From Ceratopteris richardii (lineage: Eukaryota; Streptophyta; Polypodiopsida; Polypodiales; Pteridaceae), in NCBI GenBank assembly GCA_020310875.1, contig CM035413.1, positions 163,975,806 through 164,039,805 on the forward strand: DNA of 64,000 nt. Direction: 5' to 3'. This document shows positions 1 through 10,356 of this stretch, in pieces. Numbering within the stretch: position 1 is the stretch's first letter; each line of letters begins with the position of its first letter. The notes under the pieces are model-generated. The model saw only the letters and a program-made list of their open reading frames with translations. It made no database searches and had not been told where the DNA came from. A program made the translations under genes and the position numbers.

Positions 1-548
1 CTTTCTAGACATAAGTATATATGAAATTGTTCGGAAGTATACCATATGATGGAGGACTCATTCCTCACATTGAGCCACTGATGACATTCACCTAGTGACG
101 AGGACTAGGTCCTTGGGATTCACATGGTGGTACTTGTCACAAGGTTTAGACATTTATCAACAATTTGCAGGGGAGAGATGCATCCGCTTGACATGATTTG
201 ATTCATTGCATCATTTGCATATTATTTTTGTTTGATTGTAGAGCATTCATGGATTTTACTTCATTCTTCATCTACATTCTTTTTCCTTATGTGGCCACGC
301 TTTGGTCTTTGTTTTGGCATGATGTGGATGCACTCTACCACAAGCGCTAGTGGGTAACCACTAGTAGGTGGCCTAAGAACAGTTACATGAGATAGAAACA
401 TGCGTTGGTTGTTTTTTGTGTTAGGACATCCTGGCTTGGTTGGCATTAGTAAGTAGGATGACGTTGGCGAATGCCTGAGGATGGAGTTGTGAGTCGTGAC
501 TTGATGCTCCCTAATGGATAGGTGGTGGTGGCTGAGGTTGAAAACCCT
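1..548. other. Intergenic or intronic DNA, nothing recognised
   Basis: I see no conserved coding motif on either strand. The short open frames here lack family signatures. Because a Gypsy gag remnant lies just downstream on the minus strand, this stretch may hold more of that decayed element. It may also lie in an intron of the copper-ATPase gene, whose upstream exons are outside the window. Confidence 0.4.
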
Positions 549-1592
549 TCAATAGAAGCAATCCCTTGCTTCATGCCCACTCTTCAGCAGAACTGGCATA
601 CCACATTCGGCATTCTTGTTGGTGTGTGCCCCTTTTTGTGGCATAAAGTACACCACATGGTAGCCTTGATGCTCCTGAGCCTTCAATTCTTCTAGTTCAC
701 CACGTGGTAGCCTTGAGGCTCCTGAGCCTTCAATTCTTCTAGTCCTTCTCTTCTCCTTGCACATGCCCTATTTTGATGGCTTCCAACTCCTTTCGAAGTT
801 GTGCAATTGGATCCGTTACTTGCATCCTTCTGCCATGCCCGAATTGCATTCTCGCTTGCTCAATCTTGGTAGGTGATGACGTAAAATCTTCCAATGTGGA
901 GCCTAGTTGATGCAGCTCCCTCAACTTCAGCTCGGTGGAGGGTGGCAGGGCCTTCTCCAGCCACTTCTTGATCAGAAAGTCCCAGACATGTCTGGAAGCT
1001 TTGCCAATAATGGCATAGATGATACCCCTGATATGAAGCTCTGGAAAGCTCTTTCCTTGATCGAAGCTTGAGGTTCTCCAACTTGTCCAAGTTTCTCTCA
1101 GTTGATTCTGCTGATCTGAAGGTATCTCAGAAGGTCGTGGTCAGGTCAGTCCATGTTAGGAAGTGGCTTTCATCGAATTGGCTGAACCACTTGTCAGGCA
1201 GTTCTTCCAATGTTGCAGGGAAGAGCACTCTGAATGTATCCTCCCTACCACCCATTTCCTCTCCTCTTACATAAGACCACAAACCTTATTACATGGTCGT
1301 TTGGGTCCTCTGTAGCCAACCCCTAAAGAGTGGGGAAGGGAATGTTGATGTGCAATAGCAAAGTGGAAAGCTCTTCCCGATTGGCCATTTCCCCTATAGA
1401 GGAGGTTACGTTCGGTGAGGGAGGATAGTGTAGTCTCCTACGCTAGTAGAAAAGGGGAGTATGAATAGGACTCAAGGATGAGGCCCTTGATCGGCTCCTG
1501 GTTATCGAACACACCGAAGACACAAAAGACACTCCAAGTCACTTGAATAGAGCCACAATGTCCCTGTGGGTCCCACCATGCACGCCAAAATT
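549..1592 (-). mobile_element. Decayed Gypsy gag remnant with primer-binding site
   Basis: Read on the minus strand, about 1260 down to 1040 encodes a retrotransposon Gag segment (GGREDTFRVLFPATLEELP, then DKWFSQF), very close to the Gag of the intact Gypsy element at 29066 (GREDAFLILFPATVEGLADKWFSQF). Farther along, about 920-790 carries a coiled-coil-like LRKELEAIK motif also found in that Gag. The frame is broken by an in-frame stop near 1130 and by frameshifts. At about 1573-1594 the minus strand reads TTTTGGCGTGCATGGTGGGA, matching the post-LTR segment of the intact element, so an LTR end lies at about 1593 and extends toward higher coordinates. Its far end cannot be delimited. The copy is dead and sits upstream of the first visible copper-ATPase exon. 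Confidence 0.75.
651..744. repeat. Tandem duplication of a 47-bp gag segment
   Basis: Two adjacent units, about 651-697 and 698-744, differ at only a few positions; both contain GGTAGCCTTGA and CTCCTGAGCCTTCAATTC. On the minus strand each encodes a LEELKAQE-like coiled-coil segment of the gag remnant, so this may be an expansion of the coiled coil. It is not a multiple of three, so it would shift the frame. Confidence 0.75.
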
Positions 1593-2903
1593 TGTAGATG
1601 ATGGTGGTGAGTAGTCCTTTTTAGGGATAGTGAGGTCTGTTCGAAGAGGAAATGGACACAATAAACTCAGGATGCCCCCTTTGATGATAAGTGGAACAGT
1701 TAGACAATTACTCTGTTCGATGGAACAATGGAACAGCCAAGATTACACAGGCTACCTTCAAAACTACTAGCAGAGACATGACATTCACAAGGCCATATAA
1801 GTCAAGCAAGTATGAAATAACGCATTGGACAAGGGAACCACTCAGTTACACTCAGATGTATACTCAAAAGTACAACCAGAAGTACAGAACCAAATGTGCA
1901 CGAAATCAACCAATTAAATTACAAAAATAGACAGTGTATAGTAGTCACAAACCCAAGAATGGGGAAGCACCAAGAGCTCCTCTCGAGAAGTGTGGGCATT
2001 GACCCAAAGGAGCACAAACTCCTTACCATGCTTCCCACAAAGACATTATTGATGTTTTAATGAGTTATGTTTTTGTTTTATTCCTATCATTATTCCTATT
2101 ATATATATGTATTAATGCATTTACATGTTTATGTCTGTATCTGTATTATCTGTTGCATGTATTTGTTCATTTAGTTAGCCAACATCTCTTTTCTAGTAGA
2201 ACATTATTGATTCATTAATCTTTATGCCTATTTTCCTCAGTATGTCTCTCTGTTAAACAACACAAATATCTAAGAAGTTGCACTCGAAGACAGGTATCTT
2301 AATGCCAAGACATAGTCCTGCTGGCTTTAATCCTTAATTTCCGAAATATAGCCACAATGAAGCCATGCAATATCTTTTTTTGGAAATGCAAGAATATAAA
2401 GGGCTGGTGGCATGAAGCTTGCCAGATTTTGAATTGTTTTCAGGCATCAATAAATTCAAGTTCATTTTTAGACTGTATGATCATCGTGATAAAGCTGCTT
2501 TTTGGAAATTTGACTGAATAATGACTTCGATTTTGTGATTTCACGTGGGCTTCTAGAAAGAAATGCTCTCTAATACCTTTCCTCAAAAGCCCATTTGAGT
2601 TTGTATCATACAACATGCCCAGCACCCAAAATAAGCAAGCCCACATCCATAATCTTCAAGATCTTTTTTGCCGAGCTAAACTTCAGTAAATACTAAAGAG
2701 TATTACGCTCACTGGGATTATGATCTTCCTATGTAATGGCAGATAAAGGACATTTCTCCTGAAATATTCTTTTTATTACCTTTCTCATCTGTCTTCTGCA
2801 AATTTTTCTGTCTCAAGTGGGATTCCTCGTCTGATTTGTCTGGGATTCCTTCTTAATTTGTTTCTGACATTACAAAGATTGAAAGTTTGGGTGTCTTTTG
2901 CAG
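1593..2903. other. LTR remnant and intron sequence upstream of first visible exon
   Basis: The start (from TGTAGATG at 1593) is probably the LTR of the minus-strand Gypsy remnant. The rest shows no coding motif. It ends with a pyrimidine-rich splice acceptor (TGTCTTTTGCAG, 2892-2903) immediately before the copper-ATPase exon, so its right part is intron. Confidence 0.5.
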
Positions 2904-3158
2904 GTTATTTTGGCTGCCTTGATCACTTGGTTAGCCTGGTTTGGTGCAGGGTTGTCAGGTTCCTACCCAAAATCATGGATACCTGCTTCCATGGATGAAT
3001 TTGAGCTGGCTTTGCAGTTTGGTATCGCAGTTTTAGTGATTGCTTGCCCTTGTGCACTAGGTTTAGCAACCCCCACTGCTGTAATGGTGGCTACAGGTAA
3101 AGGGGCCTCTCAAGGAATTTTGATCAAGGGAGGCCAAGCATTAGAGAACACACACAAG
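2904..3158 (+). CDS. HMA5-like: Cu+-transporting P1B-type ATPase, exon with CPC transmembrane motif
   Basis: This internal exon encodes 85 codons in phase 0, between acceptor TTTTGCAG and donor AAG/GTGTTT. It covers the membrane segment before the phosphorylation domain: [10 protein letters not shown], then [20 protein letters not shown] with the CPC metal-binding motif of heavy-metal ATPases, ending [14 protein letters not shown]. Family knowledge: P1B ATPases move metal across a membrane using ATP, and CPC in TM6 forms part of the transport site. Wording of this and the later exons is closest to plant HMA5 (copper efflux), with RAN1/HMA7 the alternative. The N-terminal HMA metal-binding domains and actuator domain must lie upstream, outside the window. 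Confidence 0.93.
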
Positions 3159-3286
3159 GTGTTTGAAACAATCATCATTTTCATTCATGTCATATTGCAT
3201 ATATTATTTTATACCATATTTTTATGCCTCTTACAATGTTAGTCTTTATTGCTCTGACAATGCTAAAAATTTTACAAAAGATGTAG

Positions 3287-3409
3287 GTTCAATGCATGGT
3301 GTTTGATAAAACTGGCACCCTCACAGACGGAAAGCCTGCTGTAACTACGACAAAGCTATTCAGTGATTTATCTCTTGCAAATTTTTACAGTTTGGTTACT
3401 GCTGTTGAG
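3287..3409 (+). CDS. HMA5-like: Cu+-transporting P1B-type ATPase, exon with DKTGT phosphorylation motif
   Basis: This is a 41-codon phase-0 exon between acceptor GATGTAG and donor GAG/GTAACA. It reads VQCMVFDKTGTLTDGKP, containing the invariant DKTGT in which the aspartate is phosphorylated during the transport cycle. The 128-bp intron before it and the 77-bp intron after it are short and ordinary, unlike the ~6 kb last intron. Translation joins smoothly to both neighbours and has no stop. Confidence 0.93.
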
Positions 3410-3486
3410 GTAACATGTTTTCCTCAAAGATTGTTAGATTCATGTTCTCTCGTTACTTAGAACATGACGTTGACTTCTACATGCAG

Positions 3487-3969
3487 GCAAATAGTGCGCA
3501 TCCAATAGCAAAGGCAATCATGCAGTATGCAGCTGATTTGCAGGAAGGATCCTATGATTCAGAAAAGATTTGTGAAGTGGAAGGCTTCAATTCTGTTATT
3601 GGTCAAGGGGTACATGCTATTTTGGAAGGCAGAAGAATTGCAGTAGGAAATCAAAGACTAATGCAACATCTAAACATTCCACTATCAGAAACAGTACAGC
3701 AACATCTTCAACATATAGAGAATGTTGCAGAAACATCAGTAGTGGCTGCAATCGATGATCACGTGGCTGGCATTATTTCTGTGTCAGATCGCGTAAAGCC
3801 AGAAGCAGCTAGTACCATTTCCATGCTGAAAGCTTGGGGTGTACAAAGCATTATGGTCACTGGAGACAACTGGGGCACAGCCAAAGCCATAGCAAGACAG
3901 GTAGGAATAGAGGAGGTGATAGCAGAAGCAGAACCAAATACAAAGGTTGAAAAGATTAAAGATCTGCAG
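3487..3969 (+). CDS. HMA5-like: Cu+-transporting P1B-type ATPase, nucleotide-binding and hinge exon
   Basis: This is a 161-codon phase-0 exon (acceptor CTACATGCAG, donor CTGCAG/GTATGC). It begins ANSAHPIAKAI, carrying the HP dipeptide of the P1B nucleotide-binding domain (usually SEHP; here SAHP). It continues through a GQGV segment, VGNQRLM and SVSDRVKPEA to IMVTGDNWGTAKAIA, the conserved TGDN of the P-domain, and ends EKIKDLQ. Length and order match HMA5/RAN1 proteins. The next exon lies 5,976 bp away across an intron filled with retroposons. Confidence 0.93.
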
Positions 3970-4559
3970 GTATGCCTAATGCATTTATGTCATTATGTGT
4001 AGTTCGTGATCTTTTCACTGTTTCAACAAAGCTTGGAGAAAGGAATTGCATATAATTGACAAGGCATTGACATTGAAACAGACTCTATGTACCCCTTCCT
4101 TCCCTCACTCCCCCTTTTCTTTTGCCTTCTCTCTATGTGCGGAAACACTTATGAATTATGTATCCAAATTAATGATTGGAATTGAACATGAATTTTTATA
4201 ATATCATAATTGTACCAAAGTCGAGGTAAGCATTTTCAGGATATAAACGTGCCAAATACTAGGTGTGTCTAGGTAGGTACAGTGTAACACAGAATTGTGT
4301 GCAATGAGAGGCATTATTTGTGAAGAAAGTTGTGTGGGAAGTAGGATTGTCTAGAAAACAAAGATTGGAACTCATAAGGGAACATGAAGGGAGAACAATA
4401 CTTCAAAGGAAGACAAAGCAATGGAAAAAAAGACTCCTGTGTGTATTTCTTCCTTTGTGGGCTCAAATGAATCACTGAAGTATCATTTAATTTGATTTGT
4501 CTACATGCCATTCCAAGCTACCTTAATTTTCATTCATAAGCAAGTTGAGGGTTTGAAAA

Positions 4560-7500
4560 ATTTTCTTTTTTTGCAAAACGAGCTTTAAATTATAAACAAG
4601 GAAAAGTTACAGGAAATTTACGGAAAATTACAAAGAAGGTTCATAACCTTTTCGTCCCCTTCGTGGAGAACCCACTTGTTTTTCAGCTTGTTTTTCTCTA
4701 CAATGAACACCTTGTGGTGCGTAAAAGCAGTAGACTACTTACAATTGTGGATCCTCCTACCTAAACATCCGAGGGACTTCTTAATTGACAAGTCTTTGGC
4801 CTGATTGTCGAAGTTGATCGCAAATCTTTCCTTCTAGATCATCCATAGTGCTTCACCCCTATGGCATTCCACAAAGCACATGAGCACCCGATCGCTTCCC
4901 CAAGCAAAGCTTGCTTCCAATCAGCTTGATTTGGCAATATAAGGAACTTGTTGAGGCATCGCCAAGTCAAAATGGGATTCTCGACTATTAAGATTATTTG
5001 TGCTCAGTTTTCTTTTTCAGATTTTCAATCCAATTGTGTTACCAAATCCCGTACCGTTTTTGTTTGCCTACTAAATAAATGCTCCTAGGACAAGAGAAAA
5101 AAAAGATGCCCCACATCTCCCCTACCACTCCTACATCGCTTGCACCAAGGGCTAGCATCACAAATTTTATTGGCTTTGACATTCGTCCAAACCCCCCTAT
5201 GAAGAATCTTCCACATTAGCACTGCTTTCTTATTTTTGATAAGCAGGTGCCACAAAACCTTGAACTAGAATCCACATCTGATCCATGTCCACTTCGCACA
5301 CCACTTCTTGCTAGGAGAGTGATGAAAGTTTATGTTCATTTTGATTCTCGGGGCATCGTCCACCTCGTTGCCACACAACCAGCTTAGACTTGCCAACCAA
5401 GGGATTTCCTACCACCTGGCAAGCATGAGGCAGGATTTAGATTCGTCCCAAGCATTGATTCTATGTCTTAACAGACACCAATGTTCAAAGTCAACTCAGT
5501 GAATCAGATCAATATCCTCAAACCTGATCCAAGTCCTATCTTGGTGCCAAAGTTGCTTCCACACAAAAATCTTTATTTTAGAGTCTCTTTAGCGCTTGGA
5601 GGTTCTCATACTCCACTCTTGAGACACCTGCAATGGGGAACGAAATAGAGTTGTTCGGCCTAATCCCAAGAGCCCACTTCGAACCGTTATTGAAGGTATA
5701 CAAATGTTTCATATGGTTCCATCCTTTCCATATGGAGAACATAAAATCGGGGACAATCGAAAATGGGGAGAACAACAGAGTGATTAGATCGAGCCCTTTC
5801 CACATGGGGATCTGACAAGAGAAAGGTTATCATTGTTTATGAAAATCAGCTAAATCCAAGAAGTATTGCCATTATCTCAAGCTTTAATGATCCATTTGGC
5901 CATGGATTCCACATCTAGAATGCCAGAGCACCTGTCTCCTTTAGGCTAGAGCAAATTTCCCATTTGATTTTTGAAACTCCCCCTTGAGTTGGGGTCCCCC
6001 ATCCAAAGGAAGTCTTTGCAGATCTTTTCCAACTTTAACATCTCCTTGTTGCACGGTCTCCAATATGCCAAGAAGTAGATAACAGAGGAGGCAAGGAACT
6101 TGTTCATCACCATTGTGCGCTAAACCACATTAAACTGCATACCCTTCTAGTACAGTAGCTTGTTGGCAAGCTTGGAAAGAACCCAATCCCATCGTCCTAG
6201 GCAATCGAAAGGCTTGAACATTGGGACGCTTTTGACAACCCTGAGTTTGCAGAGACGAGAGGGAGGACAATGTCGGGACATGTATGGAGTCTTCAAGTGA
6301 TTGATTCTCGAGTTAGAGGCTTCACAAAAAATATCAAGCAATTCTAGAAACGAGGAACGTTCTCGCTGTCATTTTACAGAAACGCAATGGTGTCATCTGC
6401 GAAGAGTCTAAGAAACCTTAGGATCCTGACTGCGGGGGAGTGAGAGACCCCAAACTTGATTGTGAACAAGGGAGCTAATCGCATTAGCGACAATAGCAAA
6501 TAGTAGCGAGGCAAGCGGAAACCTTGCTTGATGGAGTGCTTAAGAAAAAAAGCCAAGAGGTTTCCATTAAAATTAGTATGAGGAGCTGCATTCTCCATTA
6601 GCGTGGAAACCATCTTGATGAACTTATGGCTACAATTGATATCCTTGAAGGATTGTAGGATAAAATCCCACTCTGTCCTGTCATTTGCTTTGTCAAAGTC
6701 TAACTTGAGGAAGAGAATGTCTTGGGATGGCTCCATGGCATAATCCAATCCCTCCCAAATATCAATGATCGCCTCAAGAATGGATCTTCCTTTGATGAAA
6801 ATTTTTTGATCTTCATCGATCCACGATAGGAGATGGCCCTCTATGTGATTGGCAAGCACCTTGGCAAAGATCTTGTAGCCAATTTGGAGCATGGTGATAG
6901 CCCACTAATTGCAATTTTGTTCATGTTTCCTTTCTTGTGGATGAGTTTGAGGACTTCTTCATTCAAGCACTTCGGAAGCGCATCAAAACTAATTGCTTTG
7001 CACCAATTTGAGCACAGAGGGTCCACCAAAACCTCTTTAAACATCTTGAAGAACTCATTATTGAGGCTCTCAAGCCTTGTGCTTTTACCTTTAGGGAGGG
7101 AGTGGATCGCTTTAAGAATCTCTTGTCTAGGAATGGAAGAATCAAGAAAGTGCACTACATCTTGTGGAATTTTCCTAGATCAGACCCTCGAGATGGTGGC
7201 CATGCATTCACGTCTTTTAGGAGACAGTGCAACACAAACCCCAAGCAACTGGTTGAAGTGATTGACAATGAGCATCAGAAGTGCATTCAGCACCATTGCT
7301 ATCGATTCTATCTCAGGGGCTAGTCTTTAATCCTATGTCTGCCCATGTCACAATGAGAACATGCATTAGGTAGATTTTTGAATAAGATTTTTTGCCCCAA
7401 AAGTGTAACAGAAGAAGGGGAGGTTAGGCAGACCATAGCTCCACCCAAAGAGGATACTTTGAAGGTTTCGATTTATTGGGTATGAAGTCGGAAACCCACC

Positions 7501-8036
7501 TAAATAAATACAAAGTAGTGGGAAACATCTGCCAAGTTCCGACTTGTAGGACTTGAAAGGCCATATCTTGATTTTCAAACAAGAGAAGGATATACTTTGC
7601 TAGTAGGAATTGACATTTACTAACGATGAGTCCACAAGGGAACCATTCCTTGTGAAGCCACTGTATGGCGAAATCTAGTGGTGGACCTGGGCCGATGAGG
7701 CAAGTCTTTTTTCCATTACCTCCAACTTGCAGACCAACATTGCTGATCACAATGGAGGGAGCTTTTCCAATGCATTCTTTGCAGATGCAAATCACTCTTC
7801 TCGAGAAAAAAGAAGATCGGCAAAAGAGGCTTTGACCTGCGTTCTAGAGAAAATGAACTATGGAAGGCCCCCTAAAAGAACGAGAGAAGACAACCCAACA
7901 GTGAACCTCTCCAAAGACCTCATAGGCGGTAAAAACAAGCCCATAATACTAAAAATAAAAGAACAAAAAAATGAAAGACAAACTTCTACTAAAACCTTCA
8001 ACGACTAACTTAAATCTCGAATAAGCGAACAAAAGG
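4560..8036 (-). pseudogene. Decayed L1-type LINE in the copper-ATPase intron
   Basis: Read on the minus strand, three diagnostic blocks appear in order. At 7795-7424 is a DUF4283-like LINE ORF1 (gag) segment (GPGPPLDFAIQWLHKEWF, later YPLWVELW). At 7155-6374 is a non-LTR reverse transcriptase with the N-terminal block EILKAIHSLPKGK, LKLDFDKA in the palm, and LFADDTIAF as the catalytic block. Near 5250-5075 is a zf-RVT segment (LMWKILHRGVWTNVKANKIC, then WCKRCRSGRG). Only about 270 bp separate ORF1 from the RT start, so the endonuclease has been deleted; stops and frameshifts abound. The low-coordinate end near 4560 is T-rich on the + strand, consistent with a poly-A 3' end. It cannot move itself. 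Confidence 0.8.
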
Positions 8037-8350
8037 AAAGGCTGGCAGAGTCCCAAGACGCCTGGTCTAGTGGTTGAATCCTTCGCCTCTTGAGGCGGGG
8101 GCGTGGGTTCAACCCCCCAGTGCTGCGGGACATGTATGCTGCCTTCGGGCGTGTCACTCTGCTGTGCCTTCGGGCCGTTTACCCCGTTGTAAGTCCTTCC
8201 TGGTCTGTCTAACCCCTGTTCTTGTGGGATAAGGGGGGTCCCATGGGTACTATGCCCTTCCTTGTACAGTTGTAATTTCAAAGTTAAAGCCCGGGGGAGT
8301 AGGCCTCGGCCGAACCTCCATTTATAAAAAAAAAAAAAAAGGCTGGCAGA
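8037..8350 (+). mobile_element. tRNA-derived SINE with target-site duplication
   Basis: The body is about 8050-8340. It has a pol III A box TGGTCTAGTGG (8063-8073) and B box GGTTCAACCCC (8106-8116) about 32 bp apart, as in tRNA genes, a GC-rich non-tRNA body, and a 3' poly-A run to 8340. The 13-base string AAAGGCTGGCAGA occurs at 8037-8049 and again at 8338-8350, a clear target-site duplication (the leading As overlap the tail). The well-kept ends suggest a fairly recent insertion. SINEs are transcribed by pol III and mobilised by LINE proteins. It lies on the same strand as the host gene. Confidence 0.88.
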
Positions 8351-9540
8351 CTTTACAAAACCTTAATCGAAAGCAAGGAAAGCAAAACTTAACCTAGACC
8401 AAAAAAAGACAGCTCCAAAATAAAACCAAAAAATAAAGAAGGGATTGAAGCAAAACCGAGCAGGCTGCAGGACTATCGCCGTAAAAGAACCAAAGCCAAG
8501 CCAAAGTCGACGCAGAACAATCGCAGCCGCAGGACTGCCAACAAATCTCGAGAACCACACCAAACGCATGATGCGAGCGGAGAGCGACGCTTCAGGCCCC
8601 ACTCGAAGGAGGCCAGTCGATCCGAGTGGCGAGAGTGATAGACTGCTCACTGCAGGTGGAGCAAAGAGCCCAATGGGCCCGAGAGGGATGCCAGACACGA
8701 GCGAAAAAGCATGTCCCGGAGCATTGAGCGCGGGGGACACAAGACCGAAGACCTGACGGATCGAGCATGGAGGTCGGTTTGGCAACGGGGGCGACATGAC
8801 GACCAACACACGAGAGCACCAGGCGACATAGGAAGAAAGCGATAACCTACAACAAACTGGCATAGGGATGGAGAGGGAGCGACGGTGGAAAGGAGCAATG
8901 GCAGCTGATGAACTCAAGGCAGCATAACAAGGACGACGGCAACAGCCACCAGCATAGCGACACGATCATCAAGATCTTCTGACAGGAAGTTCAGGATCCT
9001 CTGACACAATTATCATGCTCCAACACGACCATTAGCTGCTGTAGCGGATAGCTCTGACACCATCAGAACCCAATCAAAATGCATCATTCTACTTACTATG
9101 TTATTTTCTCTATATACGGGGTAGTTAATGCACAATTTGAAGCATATTCGCTCAGATTTGATTCAGAAAAGAAGAGATCACTAGCTGGATTCTCCTATAG
9201 ATCTATGAATTCCTTCTCGGTTGAAAGTTTTTCATTTTGTGTTACATAAGCGAAATCAATGCAGGAAGTTCTGAAGCATAATAAAGAACGCTAACTTCCT
9301 AGAGGATTTGATACTTCTTCAAAACTACTCCCATTTCTGTCTCGCACCATGGATAGGGATTGTTCTCTGAAAATTCTTCTTGATATGAAATAATGTAAAC
9401 TAATGTAAAGCGGTACTCTTACATTTTCTATGCGATTGCATTCACTCGCGATGACTAATTATATTTTTATGAATTGATTTTTGCTCCAAAAACTTATGTC
9501 TTTCCACCAGATCATGCTGCCATCCTCCTGTCATGTCCCC
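8351..9540. other. Intron DNA between the two SINEs
   Basis: The part from about 8351 to 9060 is GC-richer and may be the 5' end of the disrupted LINE. A long minus-strand frame there (8917-8363) has no recognisable domain and a low-complexity Ser/Pro/Leu composition. Nothing is recognised from 9060 to 9540. Confidence 0.4.
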
Positions 9541-9750
9541 TTTTTTTTTTTTTTTGGGAACTTACAATGAATTGGAAAGACATACACACCAGACCTTACA
9601 AAGGTAGATGCACCCATCTTATAGATCTCATGGACATGTCCATCCAAGAATTGAACTCAGGACTTCCTCCCGTAGAGTTCAAGCCTCAACCACTAGGCTA
9701 TGGGTAGTCCCATAGAGTTCAAGCATCAACCACTAGGCTATGCCTGCATG
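9541..9750 (-). mobile_element. tRNA-derived SINE, second type, with doubled head
   Basis: On the + strand it begins with a T run (9541-9555), i.e. a 3' poly-A tail on the minus strand. Read on the minus strand, the head has an A box TAGCCTAGTGG (9700-9690) and a B box GAGTTCAATTC (9658-9648), correctly spaced. The A-box head is repeated once (second TAGCCTAGTGG at 9740-9730, again followed by TTGANGCTTGAACTCTA). Possible imperfect target duplications flank it (CATGTCCCC left, CATGACTCC right). It lies in the copper-ATPase intron, antisense to the gene. Confidence 0.72.
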
Positions 9751-9945
9751 ACTCCTTTCACGTCTCGTGCCCGCAAAATGATGGCAAATGTTCAACTATT
9801 AGCATAGGTATCTCAGCACATGATTGATGTATAGCTTATTGTGTGTGTCCAAGAATTTTCATTTTACCAATATATGTTCTGTATATTTTTATTGTACTTG
9901 AAAGAATATACTTAAAGTTCTTTGATATATTTTTGGATATTGCAG

Positions 9946-10356
9946 AACAGCGGAATCATAGTGGGCATGGTGGGTGATGGGATCAACGATTCGCCTGCAC
10001 TGGTAGCGGCAGATGTAGGGATGGCTATCGGGGCTGGGACGGATGTGGCTATAGAGGCAGCTGACATTGTCCTCATGAGAAGTGATCTGGAAGATGTCTT
10101 AACAGCCATAGATTTGTCCAAGAAGACATTTTCCAGAATAAAGCTGAACTATGTGTGGGCATTAGGTTACAATGTTTTTGCGTTGCCATTGGCGGCAGGG
10201 GTACTATTTCCTTTGATTGGACTACGCCTCCCACCATGGGTGGCAGGAGCTGCAATGGCCCTTTCATCAGTAAGTGTTGTCTGTTCTTCTTTGATGCTGA
10301 GATCTTATAAGAGACCCAAATGTCTTCATGCTCTGAAGGATATCAAAGTCGCATAA
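9946..10356 (+). CDS. HMA5-like: Cu+-transporting P1B-type ATPase, terminal exon (GDGIND, TM7, TM8)
   Basis: This last exon has 136 codons plus TAA (10354-10356), with acceptor GGATATTGCAG. It starts [19 protein letters not shown], the P-domain hinge that binds Mg, and runs through [20 protein letters not shown]. The two C-terminal helices follow. TM7 contains NYVWALGYN (the YN signature) and TM8 contains MALSS (the MxxSS signature); together with CPC these define Cu+-type P1B-1 ATPases. The short tail [16 protein letters not shown] resembles HMA5. No premature stop is seen in any visible exon, so the gene looks functional despite the transposon-laden intron. The likely role is copper export or loading into a compartment; substrate and membrane are inferred from the family. 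Confidence 0.93.
   Translation, partial: NSGIIVGMVGDGINDSPALVAADVGMAIGAGTDVAIEAADIVLMRSDLEDVLTAIDLSKKTFSRIKLNYVWALGYNVFALPLAAGVLFPLIGLRLPPWVAGAAMALSSVSVVCSSLMLRSYKRPKCLHALKDIKVA

Noticed and set aside
7102-7323. Plus-strand open frames over the LINE region (also 6833-7261)
   Set aside because: Shadow frames of the minus-strand LINE reverse transcriptase.
8363-8917. 184-codon minus-strand frame
   Set aside because: GC-rich, low-complexity, with overlapping open frames on both strands and no domain; most likely LINE 5' or intron sequence.
9048-9062. GCTCTGACACCATCAG, resembling a reversed Met primer-binding site
   Set aside because: No LTR end or Copia coding sequence could be placed next to it, so too weak to call.
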